Source of the DNA: an uncultured Lachnospiraceae bacterium
GTDB lineage: Bacteria > Bacillota > Clostridia > Lachnospirales > Lachnospiraceae
DNA length: 64,000 nt
NCBI GenBank assembly: GCA_934418125.1
Contig: CAKRWT010000009.1
Location: forward strand, 23,070-87,069
Reading direction: 5' to 3'
Shown here one piece after another: positions 59,518 through 64,000 of this stretch. The translations under genes and the position numbers were made by a program. The notes under the pieces are model-generated. The model ran no database searches, was not told where the DNA came from, and saw only the letters and a program-made list of their open reading frames with translations. Position 1 is the first letter of the stretch, and every line of letters begins with the position of its first letter.

Positions 59518-62025
59518 ATGAGTATTTACGATACATTGAATGAACAACAGAAGGCAGCGGTCATGCATACACAGGGACCGCTGCTTTTACTTGCGGGAGC
59601 CGGTTCCGGTAAGACCCGTGTACTGACACACCGTGTCGCCTATCTGATAGACCAGGAAGGGGTAAACCCTTATCATATTATGGCGATTACCTTTACCAAT
59701 AAGGCAGCAGGCGAGATGCGGGAACGTGTGGACCAGATAGTGGGCTTCGGCTCAGAGCAGATATGGGTTTCGACCTTTCACTCCACCTGTGTACGCATAT
59801 TAAGAAGACATATCGACAGACTGGGATTTGATAATAATTTCACTATCTATGACAGCGATGACCAGAAGAGTGTGATGAAGGAAGTCTGTAAGAAACTGGA
59901 AATCGACACCAAGATGCTAAAGGAACGCACCATTATGAGTGCCATTTCTTCTGCCAAGGACGAACTGATAGACCCGGTGCAGTACCAGTTGCAGAACGGC
60001 TATGATTACAATGGCAGCAGGATTGCCAAGGCATACCAGGAATATCAGGCAACCTTAAAGAAGAATAACGCATTGGATTTCGATGATTTGATTATGAAGA
60101 CCGTGGAGCTTTTCAAGGCGGATGCCCAGGTTCTTAATAATTACCAGGAACGGTTCCGGTACATTATGGTAGATGAGTATCAGGATACCAACACTGCCCA
60201 GTTTGAGTTAATCAGACTGCTGGCAGACAAGTACAGGAATCTGTGTGTGGTAGGTGATGATGACCAGTCCATTTATAAGTTCCGTGGAGCCAATATCCGC
60301 AATATCCTGGACTTTGAAAAGGTCTATCCGGAAGCCAGGGTTATTAAATTGGAGCAGAATTACCGTTCTACCCAGGTGGTATTGGATGCAGCTAATGCAG
60401 TGATTAAGAATAACGTAGGACGCAAGGATAAGGCACTTTGGACGGATAAAAAAGATGGGGAGAAAATCCATTTCAGACAGTTTGATACGGCTTATGAGGA
60501 GGCAGAGTACATTGCCTCGGATGTGGCGAAGAAAGTCCGGAATGGTGTGGCAGAGTACGGGGAGTGTGCTGTTTTATACCGGACCAATGCCCAGGCCCGT
60601 CTTCTGGAAGAAAAATTCATCATGGAAGGAATCCCCTATGATGTGGTAGGAGGAACGAACTTCTATGCCAGAAGAGAGATTAAGGATTTGCTGGCTTATT
60701 TAAAGACTATTGATAACGGCAGGGATGATATGGCGGTAAAGCGGATTATCAATATTCCAAAAAGGGGAATCGGTGCCACCACCATTGTCCGGGTACAGGA
60801 ATATGCTGACAGCCGGAATATCAGCTTCTATGATGCATTGCTGGAATCCGACCAGATTATGACCATAGGCAGAAGCGCCTCTAAATTACAGCCTTTTGTA
60901 ACGATGATTCAGGCATTTCGCAGCAAGATGGAATTCTACAGCCTGGAAGAACTGTTAAAGGACATCATCGAGACAACCGGCTATGTGAAGGAGTTAGAAA
61001 CTTCAGATGAGGAAGATGCCGCAGACCGTATTGAAAATATTGACGAGTTAATCAGTAAGGTAGTTGCTTACGAAGAGACCCATGATGAACCGGCATTAAG
61101 TGAGTTTTTAGAGGAAGTTGCACTGGTGGCGGATATTGATAAGGTAGGAGAAGATGATAACCGGGTACTGTTAATGACCTTACACAGTGCCAAGGGTCTG
61201 GAATTCCCACAGGTTTATCTGGCGGGTATGGAAGATGGTATTTTCCCAAGCTATATGACCATTACTTCCGATGACCCGATGGAAATCGAGGAGGAAAGAC
61301 GCCTGGCTTATGTGGGTATTACGAGGGCAAAGGATGAACTGACCTTAACCTGTGCCAAACAGAGAATGTTACGTGGGGAGACACAGTATAATCCAGTCAG
61401 CCGGTTTGTCAAAGAGATTCCGCCAACCCTTCTGGATGCAGCACTTCCTTATGTGAAAAAGCCAGACTATGACAGTTATGCCGAGGATTCCTATGAGCGG
61501 AGCCATTTTAAGGCGAAGCCTTTTGGACTGGGGAACAGCAGCCAGAGTACCGGTTTCCGCAGAAACAAAGACAGCTATGCGGCTACCATGGAAGAAACTT
61601 CTTACAGACGTTCTGCCGACAGCTTTGCATCGGCAGTTTCCACAAACCATGAGGAATCCGGCTATACCAGACCGGGTGCGGCAGGCGGTTATCAGAGTCG
61701 GTTTGGAAAAGATATTGAGACCGTGTTCGATAAACCGAAGGCAGTGGCACGTCCGAAAGCCGTGGTAAAACCGAAACGGACGGCACTGGAAAACCAGCCC
61801 TATATCACAAAGTCAACCCAGGGTGTTGGGGCGGTCAGCCTGGAGCCTGTGGGAAACCGGAGCCTTGGTTATGAGACAGGAGACCGGGTGCGGCATCTTC
61901 GGTACGGCGAAGGGACGGTTATGAAAATTGAACCAGGTCCGAGAGATTCCCAGGTTACGGTTGTCTTTGACGAAGTAGGACAGAAGATTATGTATGCCGG
62001 ATTCGCCAAACTGAAAAAAGTGTGA
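59518..62025 (+). CDS. pcrA: ATP-dependent DNA helicase PcrA/UvrD
   Basis: This 835-residue superfamily 1 helicase works in repair and replication restart. Motifs: Q-motif LNEQQKAAV, Walker A AGAGSGKT (near 27-34), VDEYQDTN (near 221), GDDDQSIYKFRGA (near 246), TLHSAKGLEF, and RRLAYVGITRAKDEL. The linker after about 660 is Ser/Tyr-rich, and a C-terminal RNA-polymerase-binding, Tudor-like domain follows (YETGDRVRHLRYGEGTV). AAAAGGAAC precedes the ATG. Confidence 0.96.
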   Translation: MSIYDTLNEQQKAAVMHTQGPLLLLAGAGSGKTRVLTHRVAYLIDQEGVNPYHIMAITFTNKAAGEMRERVDQIVGFGSEQIWVSTFHSTCVRILRRHIDRLGFDNNFTIYDSDDQKSVMKEVCKKLEIDTKMLKERTIMSAISSAKDELIDPVQYQLQNGYDYNGSRIAKAYQEYQATLKKNNALDFDDLIMKTVELFKADAQVLNNYQERFRYIMVDEYQDTNTAQFELIRLLADKYRNLCVVGDDDQSIYKFRGANIRNILDFEKVYPEARVIKLEQNYRSTQVVLDAANAVIKNNVGRKDKALWTDKKDGEKIHFRQFDTAYEEAEYIASDVAKKVRNGVAEYGECAVLYRTNAQARLLEEKFIMEGIPYDVVGGTNFYARREIKDLLAYLKTIDNGRDDMAVKRIINIPKRGIGATTIVRVQEYADSRNISFYDALLESDQIMTIGRSASKLQPFVTMIQAFRSKMEFYSLEELLKDIIETTGYVKELETSDEEDAADRIENIDELISKVVAYEETHDEPALSEFLEEVALVADIDKVGEDDNRVLLMTLHSAKGLEFPQVYLAGMEDGIFPSYMTITSDDPMEIEEERRLAYVGITRAKDELTLTCAKQRMLRGETQYNPVSRFVKEIPPTLLDAALPYVKKPDYDSYAEDSYERSHFKAKPFGLGNSSQSTGFRRNKDSYAATMEETSYRRSADSFASAVSTNHEESGYTRPGAAGGYQSRFGKDIETVFDKPKAVARPKAVVKPKRTALENQPYITKSTQGVGAVSLEPVGNRSLGYETGDRVRHLRYGEGTVMKIEPGPRDSQVTVVFDEVGQKIMYAGFAKLKKV

Positions 62026-62238
62026 TAATCGTTTCTATAGGGCGGATGCCCGACATGAAATAAGTTGTCGGCTATATCAAAATTATTAGCTGGCAGGTGC
62101 AACCCGATAACTTATGAATGGCATGGATGAACTGGTAAAAGAGGTATAAAGGTTATAAAAATTTTATAGTAAAAAGAGCCGAAAAGTGGTATATTAAGGT
62201 ATAACAAATAATGATTCAAGAAAGCGAGGGTTTACAAC

Positions 62239-62514
62239 ATGAGTAAGACAGAGATTTTGAATAAATTAGATGAAATATTGGACAATGCCGGAGTAAATGA
62301 CCTCCTTGGCAGAAAGAAAGAAGAGAAGAAATGCAATAAACTGTTATGGGTATTTGCTATCATTGGTGCTGTGGCAGCAGTAGCAGGTATTGCTTACGCA
62401 GTATATCGTTATCTGAAACCGGATTATCTGGAAGACTTCGAAGATGATTTTGATGACGATTTCGATGATGATTTCTTTGAAGATGAAGACGAGGAAGAGA
62501 CAGAGAACGAATAA
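62239..62514 (+). CDS. Small membrane protein with acidic tail
   Basis: This 91-residue protein has a helical N-terminus (KTEILNKLDEILDNAGVNDLLG), one membrane helix (about 34-54; LLWVFAIIGAVAAVAGIAYA) and a tail almost wholly Asp, Glu and Phe. The family is known from gut clostridia without assigned function. The 213 bases before it, after pcrA, show only an AT-rich promoter-like region. Confidence 0.75.
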   Translation: MSKTEILNKLDEILDNAGVNDLLGRKKEEKKCNKLLWVFAIIGAVAAVAGIAYAVYRYLKPDYLEDFEDDFDDDFDDDFFEDEDEEETENE

Positions 62515-62534
62515 GTCTCTGGAATTGTGATAGT

Positions 62535-64000
62535 ATGAAAAAAGGACAACAGATAGAAGGTATTGTAACAAGGATTGACTTCCCCAATAAGGGAATTGTG
62601 GAGTCTCCGGAAGGGGTATGTGTGGTAAAAAACGCACTGCCCGGTCAGAAGGTGCGGGCTGGTGTCAACAAAGTCAGAAAAGGCAAGGCAGAAGGACGAC
62701 TGTTAGAGATACTGGAGGCTTCCCCTTTGGAGCGGGAGTGTCCCTGTCCTCACTTCGGACTGTGCGGTGGCTGTACCTATCTGTCTTTCCCTTATGAAGA
62801 AGAATTACAGATAAAAGAAGCCCAGGTAAAAAAGCTTCTGGATGGTGCACTGGAAAAGCAGGAGAGTCCATGGGTATTTGAAGGAATTAAGGCAAGCCCT
62901 GCCATCTATGGCTATCGGAATAAGATGGAATTTTCCTTTGGAGATGAAAGAAAGGATGGTCCACTTGCCCTTGGCATGCACAAACGAGGCAGTTTTTATG
63001 ATATTGTTTCGGTAAAGGACTGCCAGATTATAGACGACGATTACCGGGCGGTTCTAAATGTGGTTCTGGAGTTTTTCCAGGCAAAACAGGATAGTGGAGT
63101 GGCAGTCAGCTTCTATCACAGATTACGCCATATAGGATATCTGCGCCATTTGCTGGTGCGGAAAGCAGCACGGACAGGCGAGATGTTAGTAGCTTTGGTA
63201 ACGACCACACAGACAGAAGGCTTTGACGAACCGGCAATGTTAGCGGAACTGCGGGAGACTTTGTTAGGTTTGCCGCTGGAAGGTCGTATCGTAGGAATTT
63301 TGCATACCAAAAATGATTCTGTGGCAGATGTGGTACAGAATGATGGGACAGATATTCTCTACGGACAGGATTTCTTCTATGAAGAGCTGCTGGGATTGAA
63401 GTTCCGGATATCGGAGTTTTCCTTCTTTCAGACCAACAGCCTGAGTGCAGAGGTTCTCTATGAGACAGCCAGGGAATATATCAAAGGCTATATGGAAGAA
63501 AACGCCAGAGAGCAGATAGTCTATGACCTTTACAGTGGAACCGGCACGATTGCGCAGTTGATGGCTCCTGTGGCAAAGAAAGTCATTGGCGTGGAGATTG
63601 TCGAAGAGGCAGTGGAGGCAGCCAGGGAAAATGCCAGGTTAAACGGATTATCCAACTGTGAGTTTATTGCGGGCGATGTGCTCAAGGTGTTAGATGAAAT
63701 TGCAGAAAAACCGGACATGATAATCTTAGACCCGCCAAGGGATGGTATTCATCCCAAGGCATTAAATAAGATTATCGATTATGGTGTAGAACATATTTTA
63801 TACATTTCCTGTAAACCGACCAGTCTGGCAAGAGACCTGGAGGTATTTCTGGAAAAGGGATACCAGGCGGTGAAAGCGGTTGCGGTAGACCAGTTCCCTT
63901 GGACAACCGGGATTGAGACGGTTGTACTGCTTTCCCACAAAAAGCCAGACGGACATATCAACGTAAAAGTTGAGTTTGGTGAGGGTGAGGGAAAAGTTCC
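62535..64000 (+). CDS. rlmD: 23S rRNA (uracil-C5)-methyltransferase RlmD, 3' end outside window
   Basis: The visible 488 residues contain an N-terminal TRAM-like domain, a probable iron-sulfur motif (CPCPHFGLCGGC, about 75-86), the SAM-binding YDLYSGTGTIAQL (about 330), DPPRDG (about 398) and the catalytic Cys in ISCKPTSLARDL (about 419). The usual terminus is near HFPW/ETVVLLS; here WTTGIETVVLLSHKKPD continues as GHINVKVEFGEGEGK with no stop by 64000. An extra C-terminal domain is therefore likely. The ATG lies 20 bases after the preceding gene. Confidence 0.92.
   Translation, partial: MKKGQQIEGIVTRIDFPNKGIVESPEGVCVVKNALPGQKVRAGVNKVRKGKAEGRLLEILEASPLERECPCPHFGLCGGCTYLSFPYEEELQIKEAQVKKLLDGALEKQESPWVFEGIKASPAIYGYRNKMEFSFGDERKDGPLALGMHKRGSFYDIVSVKDCQIIDDDYRAVLNVVLEFFQAKQDSGVAVSFYHRLRHIGYLRHLLVRKAARTGEMLVALVTTTQTEGFDEPAMLAELRETLLGLPLEGRIVGILHTKNDSVADVVQNDGTDILYGQDFFYEELLGLKFRISEFSFFQTNSLSAEVLYETAREYIKGYMEENAREQIVYDLYSGTGTIAQLMAPVAKKVIGVEIVEEAVEAARENARLNGLSNCEFIAGDVLKVLDEIAEKPDMIILDPPRDGIHPKALNKIIDYGVEHILYISCKPTSLARDLEVFLEKGYQAVKAVAVDQFPWTTGIETVVLLSHKKPDGHINVKVEFGEGEGKV

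Noticed and set aside
1..64000. CRISPR arrays, tRNA, rRNA and insertion sequences
   Set aside because: No regularly spaced repeats, tRNA-like folds, rRNA segments or DDE transposase genes were found by reading; attB is inside a protein gene, not a tRNA.

Overview
The window is a stretch of Gram-positive Firmicutes chromosome, most likely from a gut Lachnospiraceae-type Clostridium relative. This is inferred from class III fructose-bisphosphatase, NiaR, a DUF1836 protein, a YerC/YecD TrpR-like protein, strong AGGAGG ribosome sites and a lysine riboswitch before dapA; no 16S gene is present to confirm it. A complete prophage of about 41.1 kb interrupts the chromosome.

Left host part (1-14299): typA (minus); a two-OB-fold SSB-like protein; a corrinoid adenosyltransferase-like P-loop protein; a lysine riboswitch with two serial terminators controlling dapA-dapB, followed by class III fbp; an Asn/Thr-rich lipoprotein; a eukaryotic-type HisA; a cold-shock protein; niaR; a degenerate LytM-domain membrane protein; a TrpR-like regulator; an MFS transporter divergent from an AraC regulator; and the first 194 codons of an ABC substrate-binding lipoprotein.

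Prophage (14300-55422): it sits inside the substrate-binding-protein gene. Joining the sequence before the GT at 14300-14301 to the sequence from the GT at 55421-55422 restores one 337-codon frame, so GT is the crossover dinucleotide of the adjacent large serine recombinase. From left to right: integrase (minus); a candidate small RNA; a membrane-anchored DUF4041/T5orf172 protein (minus); an immunity region with a small XRE protein, a 42-codon gene under a promoter that contains a LexA-type box, a CI-like repressor without a cleavable domain and a symmetric divergent operator; early genes; a replication module (DUF2800, DUF2815, family A polymerase, VapE-type primase-helicase, VRR-NUC, SNF2 helicase) with a candidate iteron origin; a late regulator; terminase subunits separated by a TIR/deoxyribosyltransferase-like cargo gene; portal; a minor head protein with a C-terminal nuclease-like domain; a tail-fibre cassette in an unusual place; scaffold and capsid; a contractile PBSX-like tail (sheath, tube, frameshifted chaperone, tape measure, baseplate XkdP-XkdU); then holin, endolysin and a right-end cargo gene. 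The sheath gene makes it a myovirus-type phage. All recognised morphogenesis genes are open, so it may be inducible.

Right host part (55423-64000): the 3' end of the split gene, a DUF1836 protein (minus), an EamA-type transporter, pspA with an SPFH/zinc-ribbon partner, the PcrA helicase, a small acidic membrane protein, and rlmD, which runs off the window.

The only stretch over 300 bases without a protein gene is 3366-3862, which holds the dapA promoter, riboswitch and terminators. I saw no rRNA, tRNA, CRISPR array or insertion sequence. All family names come from reading the sequence, not from database searches.
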